This document shows, in pieces, positions 22,558 to 31,888 of a DNA stretch of 64,000 nucleotides; position 1 is the stretch's first letter; every line of letters begins with the position of its first letter. The DNA is from Flectonema sp. DT1601 (taxonomy: Eukaryota; Euglenozoa; Diplonemea; Diplonemida; Diplonemidae): the NCBI GenBank assembly GCA_964019425.1, contig OZ025824.1, positions 248,001 through 312,000 of the forward strand. Reading direction: 5' to 3'. Both the position numbers and the translations under genes were made by a program. The notes below the pieces were generated by a model. It was not told the DNA's origin and searched no databases. It saw only the letters and a program-made list of their open reading frames with translations.

Positions 22558-23521
22558 TTGCGCTTTTTATTACGAATGTTCCAGTTTAGGTGTTCTTTTT
22601 GTTTTTGTTTTTTTGTCTTAGGGGGGTGCCGCTGAGTGGAGAACAAGAAAAAATTGGGTTTAATCTTCAAACTAAATACAGAAAATAGTAATATAACACT
22701 TTTGGTTTGTGCACACGAAAGAAACCTGACACATTTTCCTTTTTTTTTTTTTTTTTTAAAAAAAGGGAAAAACAAAAAAAAAGGAGATAAATATTTACTA
22801 TTTGTCAATAATAACGTATCCATCATAGTTACTGAACCTGGAAAAGAAAAAAAAAAAAAGAAAATGAATAAAAACTTACTTTTAATAATTATAAAGAGAT
22901 GAAAGTTGGTTTTGTGTTTTTTTTTTTTTTTTTTTTTTTTTGTGTTTTCGACCTAGATCAAGGGAAAAGCTAACAGAAACAAGGGAATAACTAAAAGTAA
23001 TAAACATAGTTGTAGCGCCCATGAAGAAACACCAAACCAACAACCTGAACTCGTACAGTGACAGGGCCGATTTTGTAGGGGCTACAACCATAAATATAGA
23101 GAGCTAAGTTAAGACCCCCCCCGACCGCGTTGTTGTTTCCCAACGAACGATCTCATCAAATAATAGTAATATATATAAAAAAAAAAAAAAAAGAAACTTG
23201 GGAGAAAAAAAAATATATAATTCATACCAACTAAACCCCAGAGCTAAAATTATTTTTTTTAATGATAGATTTCAGTAAAAAATAAATACAAAACTCAGCA
23301 GAGAGAGAGAGAGGGAAAGAAATTCCGCTAAACGGGAATACGACAACATATAAAACAAGTCATAGCAAAAAAAAAAAAAAAACAGATTTTTTTTGGGGGA
23401 AATACAACAAAAAAAAACAAAAAGCTCACACATCACACGCAATTATTAAGGGAAGAAGTAGCACTATTTTTTTTGCGGAGTGAAAGGATATCAAAAAAAA
23501 AAAAAAAAAAAAAAAATAGTT
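22558..23521. other. Intergenic spacer, no gene seen
   Basis: AT-rich spacer with T runs near 22740-22757 and 22918-22940, an A run near 23490-23516 and a GA repeat near 23300-23314. No gene is supported. It ends at the TTAA target site of the piggyBac element. Confidence 0.6.
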
Positions 23522-23525
23522 TTAA

Positions 23526-25268
23526 CCCTTACACCACCGGAGCTGATATATCAGTCTGAAAAAAAATTTTTTTTTTGCTAAGTGAAAATTTTGCATTTCT
23601 GAGTACAACGATTTCACGGGAGAGGTATTATTGCGATGTCTTTTATGTTCCTTACGTGTTGCGCCGCAATAGTTTTTATTAAATGGTAAATTTTCCATTT
23701 GCTAAAGCTGGCCAAAATCAACTTGGGAAATATGTCGGTCCACAGTTCTGATGAGGATGCAACAGTATTTGTTAATCCATCGTCGGTGTGCTCCGATTCG
23801 TCACTTGACGAAGTATCTGACTCCAAATGGGGAGGGGAGGTAACAAGGGTTACCAAGAATAAAAACGCGTTTCCAAGAAACGTTAAAGATTAGAGTTGCA
23901 CGCAAGTCGGAGCTGCAGGTTTTTGAGCTTTTCTTCAGATAGTCAGTTTTCCAGCTGATGAAGAAAAACTCTGAGGTCTATGCCTCACAGAGGGGAAGAA
24001 AATTTAAAACCGGTACGCAGGAGCGAAGGGCCTTTGTTGGCACAACACTACTGACGCGCCTCCCAATAAAATCTAACCTAGGGGATTCCTGGGGTTTGAA
24101 TGACATGCTGTTGACCCCCCTGTTGTTCTTTCCGCAAGTGTTTTCACGTAATCGCTTTGCCGAAATACTGAGGAACTTACACTTCTCTGCGATATTACCT
24201 GCTCCCGAGCATGAGGATCCGAAGTGGAGACGTGTATTTTGAATTCCTTTATCCTGATGCGACGTGGGCATGGTGGAATTTGGACGGATAGTAGTGAATC
24301 TGGCTGGAGAAGCAAGAGATTCTTATCCTTCAAATTGGCTTTGTTTTGGGCAGCTTAGGTACATTTAAACGTACCAGAGCGGCACCAACACTATTAATAA
24401 CACCATCAGTACCGCCCTCTCCACAATCAGTATCAATCCCTGATCGCCTCAAGCCAGCTTTGGGACACTACCCCGGAAAGATGGAAAAGGCTCGTCAGTG
24501 TGCAGTTCGCGCAAAGCGCGCACAATCACTAGATTACTGTGAGCGATGCAACCAAGCGCTTTGTGCTTACCCATATTTCAAAAGGTATCACATTCTCCAA
24601 AACTACAAAATTCCTTGTGATGTTCCTAAACCGCCAACTTCCCAAAATCCAGTATGCCAGGCTGGTGGGGTAAAGAGGTGGAAGTTTATAGATCCAGCCC
24701 AACAGGTCTGATCTAAGTAGCTGCACTGTTACTAATGAAGTTCCATGATCTGGGATCGATGTTATTTGTATTTTTCGAGCTTATCAACCCCGATGCGGTA
24801 ATCCTCCTGTGTGTCTGAACCTGCTGTGCCATGATGCGGGTTGTTTGTGTATTTTCCGCGACCACAGAGGGCTTTTACAAGCTCAAAAAAACAGGGAAAA
24901 AATCTGATTTTTCGATTTAATATCGGCCGTGATTTGGCATTCTCTTTACTTGGGCTCCCTCTGACATGATGTTGCGCAGAAACATCATCCCTTTCAAAAT
25001 ACGGGAAGGGAATAACATGCAGCTTCTATGAATGGAAACCGTTGAGTACGTTATTGCGACACTGCCGACTTTGTTAGTTCTGCTGAATGTGCAACAACGT
25101 ACCAAGGTACGCACCGTTAGGTGTGTGAGTGACAGGTGCTATTGACCCGTAGGAGTAGTTGTGTCCGGTTTGGTACATAGGTTTTCTGGGGGGGTACCTT
25201 TTCTCTTTTTGAAAAAACAGTAAAATTTTGGACCCGTCGTTTTGGGGGTTCTTACGGTGGTGTAAGGG
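23526..25268 (+). mobile_element. piggyBac-family DNA transposon, internally deleted
   Basis: The element is 1743 bp. It is bounded by perfect 14-bp terminal inverted repeats, CCCTTACACCACCG at 23526-23539 and its complement at 25255-25268. TTAA lies directly outside both ends (23522-23525 and 25269-25272), the invariable piggyBac target duplication. A 12-bp palindrome CTGATATATCAG (23543-23554) lies just inside the left end. It holds a broken transposase on the plus strand, opposite to host genes. Intact ends mean it could still have been moved by a transposase acting in trans; autonomous members are about 2.4 kb or more. Confidence 0.93.
23732..24711 (+). pseudogene. Remnant of piggyBac transposase
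   Basis: Pieces in three frames match the piggyBac transposase order. First comes an acidic N-terminus (HSSDEDATVF, CSDSSLDEVSD; ATG at 23732). Next, from about 23895, is ELQVFELFFR, an in-frame TAG, then a stretch with NSEVYASQRG, RRAFVGTTLL and SRNRFAEILRNLHF, typical of the start of the DDE domain. Last, from about 24346, is the C-terminal zinc-binding tail with YCERCNQALC and YFKRYH. Only about 100 bases separate the second and third pieces, so most of the catalytic core with its Asp residues is missing. At least two frame changes and one stop are visible, so it cannot be active. Confidence 0.88.
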
Positions 25269-25312
25269 TTAAAAAAAAAAAAAAATTATACGACTATATG
25301 AAAGTGTAATTA

Positions 25313-27031
25313 TTAGAAATGTGTAGCATCTGCAATTCCATCCCAACAGCGGAACACTTCTGGATCAGGATCTCTTAGCAAATCTAAAGAGTGACCATTA
25401 CCAGAGCATATCGACATTATCGTTCTTGTTGCTTGGTCGTAAGTTGGCCATGAGTCTCCAGGACTCTTCTTTAGAGGAGATCCTTCTTTCGCAAATGTAG
25501 TCCAAATCGTTTGAATACAATCAGCAGCATTATCAGTTGTGTGATCCGTCCCAACAAAAGGCATTGCGTAGTGACGATGAAACAGATAAGGGATATCTGT
25601 ACCGTGAGCTGCTCCCAATGAATTAAATGGCAGATGCCTGTCGAATCGATAAACATATACCTCACCATTAGCTTTTTGATGTGTTTCAGCCATTCTCTCA
25701 CATGGGATCCTAAACACCCAGTCAGTTGATACCGCTGAGTATTTTCTGTGATTCTCACGAGCATTAAACTCTTTGATGTAGTCGCTGCAGTTGTAGATGT
25801 TTTCTATTTCTTTTGCTCGGTTAGCACATCCAAATCTTTCTAACCAGTGATGGATTCGGTTTCCAATTTCTAAATCTAACATTTGTAAAGCCAAGTGAGG
25901 TATAAATAAACTATATTCGTGTTTAGTAGTGCCAACCATTAGTCGTACGTCAGTAGCTATCCCTGATTCAATTAGCTTCAAGGGATGTTTTGGAAGTACG
26001 TCTCCATCGATGTGGGGAATCAAAATCATTAAAAGTTCTGATTCACATTTTCGATATTTCTTTAAATTATTTGAGGACAGAGTTGATTGTGCTTTTTGCA
26101 AAACTTCACAAGGAAGTGTATTCAAATCTTCGAGTGATATTTCCCGTCCTTGGGACTCTTCGAGTATCTTTTTGTATTGATGAAAAACAGCATCTGCTTC
26201 TTCCTTTGACATCACAAACTGACAAGCACCACTCATACAGATAGCTCTATCAAAGAGTGGTTTATTATCATAGATTCGCTGAGGACTACTTAATAGGTTC
26301 GCTGTCGACATCGAACCAGCTGATTCTCCGAATAGCGTCACTTTGTCTGGATCCCCTCCGAGGTGTTTTATGTTTCGACTGACCCATTTGAGTGCAGCCA
26401 ATATATCTCTCAGTCCTCTGTTGGTTGTAGTTCCTGGTACAGCTAAGTTTCCAAGGACTCCCATTCGATAGTTTAGAGTCACTAGAACGCAGTCGTTTCG
26501 TACAAAAGGAACTCCGCAGTATAAAGGAGGACCACCACTTCCAATTAGAAATGCTCCTCCATGAACAAACACCATTACTGGTAGAAGTTTTGTTGAGGAC
26601 TTGAAATCAGAACAGGTGTACACATTGAGAGCTAGACTACCGAACTCTGATCCTTGATAACTGTGATGAGGATGTCCAAAACGAGAAAGGAAGAATTTCA
26701 GAAAAGTTTCAATACAAATTGCAATATTTGAATAATAATTTGATGCGGCAGCGTTAATCTGTTGAGGAACACACGGAGCAAACCTCCTGCAGTCGCGAAC
26801 TCCATCCCACCGTCTTACTGCTTCTGGTGCCCCCCACCGAGTTGCTTCAGCATAAGGAATTCCTCTAAAAACAGCCACTCCTGACCTATGATGCTCTCCA
26901 CGAACCTTTCCACAAGGAAGATTCGCGACTACATTCCACTTTGGAATAATCCAGTAGAACAACACGTGGAATTCGTGAATTAAAAATCTCCACATAACAC
27001 GAAGAACAGAGCGTAATGACTGCATCACCAT
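25313..27031 (-). CDS. Type-B carboxylesterase (alpha/beta hydrolase), membrane-anchored
   Basis: 572 residues from the ATG at 27031, which follows a TGTTCAG acceptor-like site (27045-27046). This is the carboxylesterase/cholinesterase family. FRGIPYAEATRWGAPE lies at about 55-70, the oxyanion HGGAF at 157-161, nucleophile elbow GESAGS with Ser237, the acidic member is probably Glu372 in TKHEYSLFI, and His476 lies in AAHGTDIPYLF. All three triad members are present, so an active esterase is expected. An N-terminal hydrophobic stretch (about 9-31) could be a signal anchor. Length matches the family (500-600). The substrate is not predictable. The piggyBac insertion lies only about 40 bases past its stop codon. 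Confidence 0.9.
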   Translation of the reverse strand: MVMQSLRSVLRVMWRFLIHEFHVLFYWIIPKWNVVANLPCGKVRGEHHRSGVAVFRGIPYAEATRWGAPEAVRRWDGVRDCRRFAPCVPQQINAAASNYYSNIAICIETFLKFFLSRFGHPHHSYQGSEFGSLALNVYTCSDFKSSTKLLPVMVFVHGGAFLIGSGGPPLYCGVPFVRNDCVLVTLNYRMGVLGNLAVPGTTTNRGLRDILAALKWVSRNIKHLGGDPDKVTLFGESAGSMSTANLLSSPQRIYDNKPLFDRAICMSGACQFVMSKEEADAVFHQYKKILEESQGREISLEDLNTLPCEVLQKAQSTLSSNNLKKYRKCESELLMILIPHIDGDVLPKHPLKLIESGIATDVRLMVGTTKHEYSLFIPHLALQMLDLEIGNRIHHWLERFGCANRAKEIENIYNCSDYIKEFNARENHRKYSAVSTDWVFRIPCERMAETHQKANGEVYVYRFDRHLPFNSLGAAHGTDIPYLFHRHYAMPFVGTDHTTDNAADCIQTIWTTFAKEGSPLKKSPGDSWPTYDQATRTIMSICSGNGHSLDLLRDPDPEVFRCWDGIADATHF

Positions 27032-28039
27032 GTCTCTGTGTGAACTGAACACATATAAACAATAAAATAAGGAAATGAGTTAAGACACGCAATGACAATA
27101 AAACAGCTTCACATTTTCCCTCCCCCTTCCTATTTATTCTTTTGATTAGAATGGTAAGTAAATAGCTGAGTGATAGAAATATAACATCACATCACAAGTA
27201 GTAAATGAAAACTGTCAAAAAAGAAGGAGAAGAAGATGAAAAACACAAAAAAAAAAAAAAATGAAGCTAAAGAAAACTTTAACTCACAAAAAGCAGATAT
27301 AATTTTTCCCCCCCAAAAAAAAAAAAGTAGAGAATTCATACTCCAATTCTCAGTAGAAAAATAACTGATTTTAACAACAAATAAAAAGGGTTTTATTTAT
27401 TTAATTTTATTTATTATTTTATTTTTTTTGAAATCAGAGAAATCAAATATTGAACAAAGTAAAAAAAAAAAAAAAAAAAAAGCGCAAGAAAAAAAGAAAA
27501 TATTCTCTGTAGAAACAGAGACACATTCAACGAAGAATTGAAGAATTAAATTAACCAAAAGAACAATAAAAAAAAGTTCATTAAAACGATTGTTTTTGAC
27601 CTTAACCCTTCCTCAGTCAAGATAAATATCTAGGGAGGAATCCAACGACCAAAATTTCAACGAAAGACAAATGTATATTTTGTGTAATAAAAATCGTAAT
27701 GAAATAAAAAAATAGTTCTATAAATAAAAATAAACCCGCCTGTATTCATCAATCACATAAACTACTCGACACAAGTAGTCCCCCCGTAGTAAAAGAGTGT
27801 AATTTTTTCCTTCAGTAAGTTCCAGTGTAACAAGTCGGGACCCCAATCACTGAGATCAGGTTATTATTTATAAGGGTTGTTCGATCCCCTAATTGCCCGA
27901 AGAACTTGGTAACACGAATACTTTATCTAAAAGGAATAGAATTAAAATGAAGCTCAAATGAGACAGTCAGTTTTAGGTCGTAACTGCTACGGACCTTTTA
28001 GAGCAAATAATATATGACAAGAAAAAAAAAGGGAAAAAA

Positions 28040-28093
28040 ACCATCCAGATTAGACTTCGTAAAACGTAAGACAGAATCCTGTCAAACGGGGGG
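28040..28093 (-). repeat. Dispersed repeat R1, partial copy 3
   Basis: Read on the minus strand this gives CCCCCCGTTTGACAGGATTCTGTC, then a variable part, then TCTAATCTGGATGG and a T run. It matches the 3' half of the R1 copy at 20069-20195. The 5' half is not recognisable. Confidence 0.5.
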
Positions 28094-28115
28094 TGAAACT
28101 GTGACAATGCAAACA

Positions 28116-28231
28116 GTAACAACTTTGGGTATTAATATAAAACTACTTGACTGAAAAAAATACTTGTAGTCGTTAATCATAGAAAAAAAGTTTAGAAAAG
28201 AGAAAACAGAAAGAGAAAATATATTCTGTTT
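28116..28231. repeat. Dispersed repeat R3, copy 1
   Basis: Shares, with small gaps, an ordered series of blocks with 33350-33475: GT(T)AACAACTT, GGTATTAA, GACTGAAAAAA, GTAG, CGTTAATCA and AAATATATT. Similarity is partial but collinear over about 115 bases. No coding potential; identity unknown. Confidence 0.45.
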
Positions 28232-28331
28232 TACTGACCAGAAGACGTTGTCGAATCTGGTCATTCGGGGACCACGTACTATCAGGTTGAGTGTCCCATG
28301 CCCTTCCATTAAAGTTAAAAGAAGATGCCAA

Positions 28332-28354
28332 GACGGAATCCTGTCGCACGGGGA
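28332..28354 (-). repeat. R1 core fragment, copy 4
   Basis: Contains GGAATCCTGTCGCACGGGG, on the minus strand CCCCGTGCGACAGGATTCC, which differs at one base from the inner block of R1 copy 2. The flanks do not match R1, so only this block recurs here. Confidence 0.4.
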
Positions 28355-28522
28355 GTTAACTGTTCGATTTTGTACGTAAAATACAAATGTATTGTATCAT
28401 AAACAACATAACGATAATTTAACATTAATTTTAGAAATAGTGACTAAAGGTAATGTTAGTATAGATTGATAGATAGATAAGGAAGTCCAACATTGCGTAC
28501 TGTGCATCGCTGATACAGCAAA

Positions 28523-28549
28523 CTAGGGAGCATCGGGTTAACTCCCTAG
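28523..28549. repeat. 8-bp perfect inverted repeat (hairpin)
   Basis: CTAGGGAG (28523-28530) and CTCCCTAG (28542-28549) pair perfectly around an 11-base loop. It lies upstream of an R2-like block. Function unknown. Confidence 0.5.
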
Positions 28550-29735
28550 AGCTACGAGGCAACAGCAACGTAATTAGACCCAATCTTATTAGGATTATTT
28601 TATTATAGCTTCGGCTGACGGGGCATAATGTAGGTATACACTCTGCAATTGACGTAAATACTTTACATTATAATAAATGTTTCTAACTTAGCTGCATACA
28701 CATCTCTTTTTCCTTGTTGTCATTCAGTAAGTAAGCACGGAATCGAGTTATTCAATTATGAATTAATCGTGAGCCCTGGGAAACCAAAACCAGAGGTATA
28801 ATGTAATACGGCGGGGTGTGTGTTTCACCTACAAATTACTTGCTTAAATCAATAATTCTTTTAAAAAAAATATGTTAACACACTACTAGTGGAGCACTCA
28901 CCTTAAATAAATTATGGTAGCGTTGTCCAGAATCAGATAGCTAGATAATTCAGTTAGAAAACGCACGATAAGAAAGAACGGCTTTCATTCTAAATAGTTT
29001 GTTCTTTGACTACATCAGTACAAAAAGAACTTCCCAACAACCACTAATTGTGTTAAAGACCAAAGAGGTGATAACGGACCACACGTTCCTCAGAACATCG
29101 TCACCAATAAAAAACCATTCACTCTCTTCAAAACACGGTGTGTGAGAGTCCAGTTAGTGTACAGGATACAAAGGGCTTCTCAAAAGTGTTACTAATTTGG
29201 TGCCAAAAGGACCACCTTTGATGAATTATTTTATTTTTCGGGACGATATTCCAAAGAACTCAATACAACAGTCATCGTACTTGGAAAGCAAGGGGAGGTA
29301 TTTGACTTGAACGAAATTAGTAATAAGAAAGAAAGGAAAAAAAATGAGCAAAAGTAACTACATTCATTTCGGGAACATTAAAGTACCAACGTCTGAGTGC
29401 GAAACAGTAATCTGGTTCTGGTCAGACTGTGAGAGCTGGAAAGTACAAATCCCGCCCCCTCTACACCACACACCAGAATAGAAGATTTCTTTTTAGAGCG
29501 TCACTGCGAGATCACAAAAAAAGTCGCGCGTAGGGCAACGAGAAGTCAGTGATGCTAAGAAAAAATCGATCTGCTTGCGGAGAGCGATTCCCATAAGGTT
29601 TGACAAAGAGACACCACTAACGAATGATGCCAATTAAATAAAGAGCCGACCTGATGGCGGGGGAACATATTTTAGTAGAAAAAAAAAGAAAAAAAAGAAA
29701 AAGCTAAGCGCTCCAATTGAAATAAGCCTTTGTAG

Positions 29736-30455
29736 TTAAGAAATTACACAACAATTGTTTTTTCTTTGTTTTTCTTCACTCCATCTGTTTCTATGTTGAG
29801 TTTGTTGTTGTTGCTGGTAGACAATACTGAATCTAATAATGCGACGCTTCTCTTCAATAGTGAGATAGAATCCGTCTGGTTCAGTTATTCTCAGACAAAA
29901 CGCATCAAGGAGGATTACACTACTTGCGTAGACTTTTTGAAAAAGTTTCATTATGGGTTCTGTTTGTCTTCTTCCACACTCAGCAAAACAAACAAGAACA
30001 CCATCAACACTATTATCAGATATCTGTGACATACCCAGTACTTTAACCATAAGTTGAATTGTTGCTTCGGTTGGTTCTGGTCTTGTGAAATATGGATCAA
30101 CGACGAGTCTCATTCTTAATGTGTTTACAACTTTCATAATGTGATTTACTTTGTCAACCTTATCTTTGAATAGTTTGTATGCGATGGCTCTAATCTCCTC
30201 ATTCTCTAAGTCTTCTATTTCTAATAAATCCTTCGCAGAATCCAAGTCATCTCGTAAGATGTATTCTAGTAAACCTCGACATCCCTTTTTTGAATTCTCA
30301 GAAGCCGTTCTAAATATATAATCACTTCTGCTATCTAAAGATGCGAATGATAAAGACTTTAGTGATCCTAACGATGAGGGAACTCCGAATATACTCGTAT
30401 GCAACTCATCCTCAATATCGACAGAAACAGAGAGTGCCAAATGAGCTAACGACAT
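29736..30455 (-). CDS. Unknown protein with a C-terminal CaaX prenylation motif
   Basis: 239 residues, ATG at 30455; the upstream AAAAAACAG acceptor-like site (30468-30469) supports this start. The protein is mainly helical and charged. The last residues are NNCCVIS, so the C-terminal tetrapeptide CVIS fits a farnesyl-type CaaX box. The preceding tail is polar and basic (QQQQQTQHRNRWSEEKQRKN), typical of a flexible linker to a lipid anchor. A short Ser-rich N-terminus precedes a helical body of about 170 residues (from GLLEYILRDDLDSAKDLLE to IEEKRRIIRF). I do not recognise the body; it is not a small GTPase, since G motifs are absent. Peripheral membrane attachment is inferred from the tail. 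Confidence 0.7.
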   Translation of the reverse strand: MSLAHLALSVSVDIEDELHTSIFGVPSSLGSLKSLSFASLDSRSDYIFRTASENSKKGCRGLLEYILRDDLDSAKDLLEIEDLENEEIRAIAYKLFKDKVDKVNHIMKVVNTLRMRLVVDPYFTRPEPTEATIQLMVKVLGMSQISDNSVDGVLVCFAECGRRQTEPIMKLFQKVYASSVILLDAFCLRITEPDGFYLTIEEKRRIIRFSIVYQQQQQTQHRNRWSEEKQRKNNCCVIS

Positions 30456-30668
30456 AATTTAATACATCTGTTTTTTTTAAAGGAAAAAAATTAAAATTAA
30501 AAATCCCAAAATCACATTCAACGATAACAATTCATCTTACAGAAGGTACAAGACCATTTTAATGTGTATCTTTAAAACTCTCCTTTGAGGAGGTGTAAGT
30601 GGGGTCAGTGTATTGACCTGTTTTGTTTTGATTGTAAAAGTCAGTTTTTAGTATAATATTAATTTCAT
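30456..30668. other. Short spacer
   Basis: AT-rich intercistronic spacer with no gene. It contains the candidate splice-acceptor region of the downstream CaaX gene. Confidence 0.5.
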
Positions 30669-31793
30669 TCACTTGGTTGATATAAAAACATACATTTCTT
30701 CCTGAGAACAGATTGATGTTCGACGAGAACAACTCGAACCTCTATGAGATAAAGTATTTGGAGACGTAGCCCCTGCTGGTAATATTATTGTATTCAATGG
30801 TAACGTTGCTCTCCTGCCAGTACGTTGTCGGTGTAGCCAAACTGCGACAGGATCGAGTTCAGTTGCTTTTGCTTCGTTGATTCTATTTTCAAGTCTTCCT
30901 GCTATGAGTTCGTCAGGTAGTTCCTCACCAATCATCCTCCATGGAGATGCTGTTCTTACATGAGATTGTATCCATCTCTGATGTGTTGGTTTCTTGGGTT
31001 GACGTTCTCCAAATCCCCACGAAAACAACGGCTCAATTGCTGGGAAGACAAGTAACTGTAAGAATCCGAGAAGTCCAGCTGACCAGGTTCCAATCATTGA
31101 TATTAATATCCTCCCACCTAAAGGTGATCCATCCTCTGGAGGTAATTGATATGCTGGGGATCCTCCAATTGGTGTAACAAACACAGAAGATGAAACCCAA
31201 AACCCTCGAGAGTAACTCCACCCCATTATAACTGCTAGTGGTCCAGCAACAATAGCGGAAAGAATCATGACTAGAATAGGTGTTATCAAGAATACGAGAA
31301 ATAACATAAAAACCGCCGCATTCTTTACACTCAGAGCTCCCATCACATCTAATGATTGATCGTCGTCGTCAGCTTGGAAGGTATCGTGAAAGGGACCAAA
31401 ATATCTTTCCGCCTGAACAGGATCGAGTAAGTCTTCAGGTGTTAAGATAGACATACAGAAGGTCATTGGTTGTTCTGATATTAATCTACATAGTGTTGAT
31501 GAGGAGATGTTGCTGTTGGTCTTGTGAAGGCCAACTTTTTTTATAATCATTCCTGTTGTTAGTCCTCTTGATGCTGCTTCACTGTCCTTGAGTACATCAA
31601 CGATAATATTACTCTGTACTGTTACTCCAATCCCGGAATCTGTTTTAGTTAAAACTACAACACGTTTCTCTCCTTTCATAGTCTCATCAGTTTTTTGTGT
31701 TTTCGTCACTCCAAAAGGAGTTTGTATTCCTTCATTGTGAGTTACTACTACTTCAGGGATGTCACAGTCACTACTATTGTTGTCTGTTGACAT
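30669..31793 (-). CDS. PDZ-like domain membrane protein
   Basis: 374 residues from the ATG at 31793, 11 bases after a TTCTCTCCAG acceptor-like site (31805-31806). Residues about 45-116 look like a PDZ domain: GIGVTV carboxylate-loop region, VDVLKDSEAASRGLTTGMIIKKV, and a following helix. Two hydrophobic segments follow (about 158-190 and 228-255), separated by a Gly/Pro-rich loop. The C-terminal 110 residues are soluble and Arg/Ser-rich (RRATLP, RGSSCSRRTS), with possible phosphorylation sites. The layout suggests a membrane protein with a cytosolic PDZ-type binding module. I know no close family with this order; the PDZ call is moderate. Confidence 0.7.
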   Translation of the reverse strand: MSTDNNSSDCDIPEVVVTHNEGIQTPFGVTKTQKTDETMKGEKRVVVLTKTDSGIGVTVQSNIIVDVLKDSEAASRGLTTGMIIKKVGLHKTNSNISSSTLCRLISEQPMTFCMSILTPEDLLDPVQAERYFGPFHDTFQADDDDQSLDVMGALSVKNAAVFMLFLVFLITPILVMILSAIVAGPLAVIMGWSYSRGFWVSSSVFVTPIGGSPAYQLPPEDGSPLGGRILISMIGTWSAGLLGFLQLLVFPAIEPLFSWGFGERQPKKPTHQRWIQSHVRTASPWRMIGEELPDELIAGRLENRINEAKATELDPVAVWLHRQRTGRRATLPLNTIILPAGATSPNTLSHRGSSCSRRTSICSQEEMYVFISTK

Positions 31794-31888
31794 ATTGTGA
31801 TGTCCTGGAGAGAATATTATAAACAATCACACTAACACAATTAATATCTAAGGTCATTGTTACCAGTGGGGTAACATATTAAGGTGAT

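Larger units (their letters stand above)
27032..29735. other. Intergenic stretch holding several dispersed repeats
   Basis: 2.7 kb without a supportable gene. It holds two R1 fragments (28040-28093 and 28332-28354), one R3 copy (28116-28231), a perfect hairpin (28523-28549) and faint R2-like blocks (GGACC-CAATC then TTTATA/TTATAGC) near 27838 and 28580. Compared with the other spacers it has fewer homopolymers, so it may be a graveyard of small repeats or contain undetected RNA genes. Confidence 0.5.

Noticed and set aside
23978-24333. Minus-strand frames inside the piggyBac element
   Set aside because: Antisense to recognisable transposase pieces; no domain.
27880-27905. tRNA T-arm-like GTTCGATCCCC
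   Set aside because: No T-stem pairing and no D-arm or acceptor stem at the right distance. No tRNA gene was found anywhere in the window by eye.
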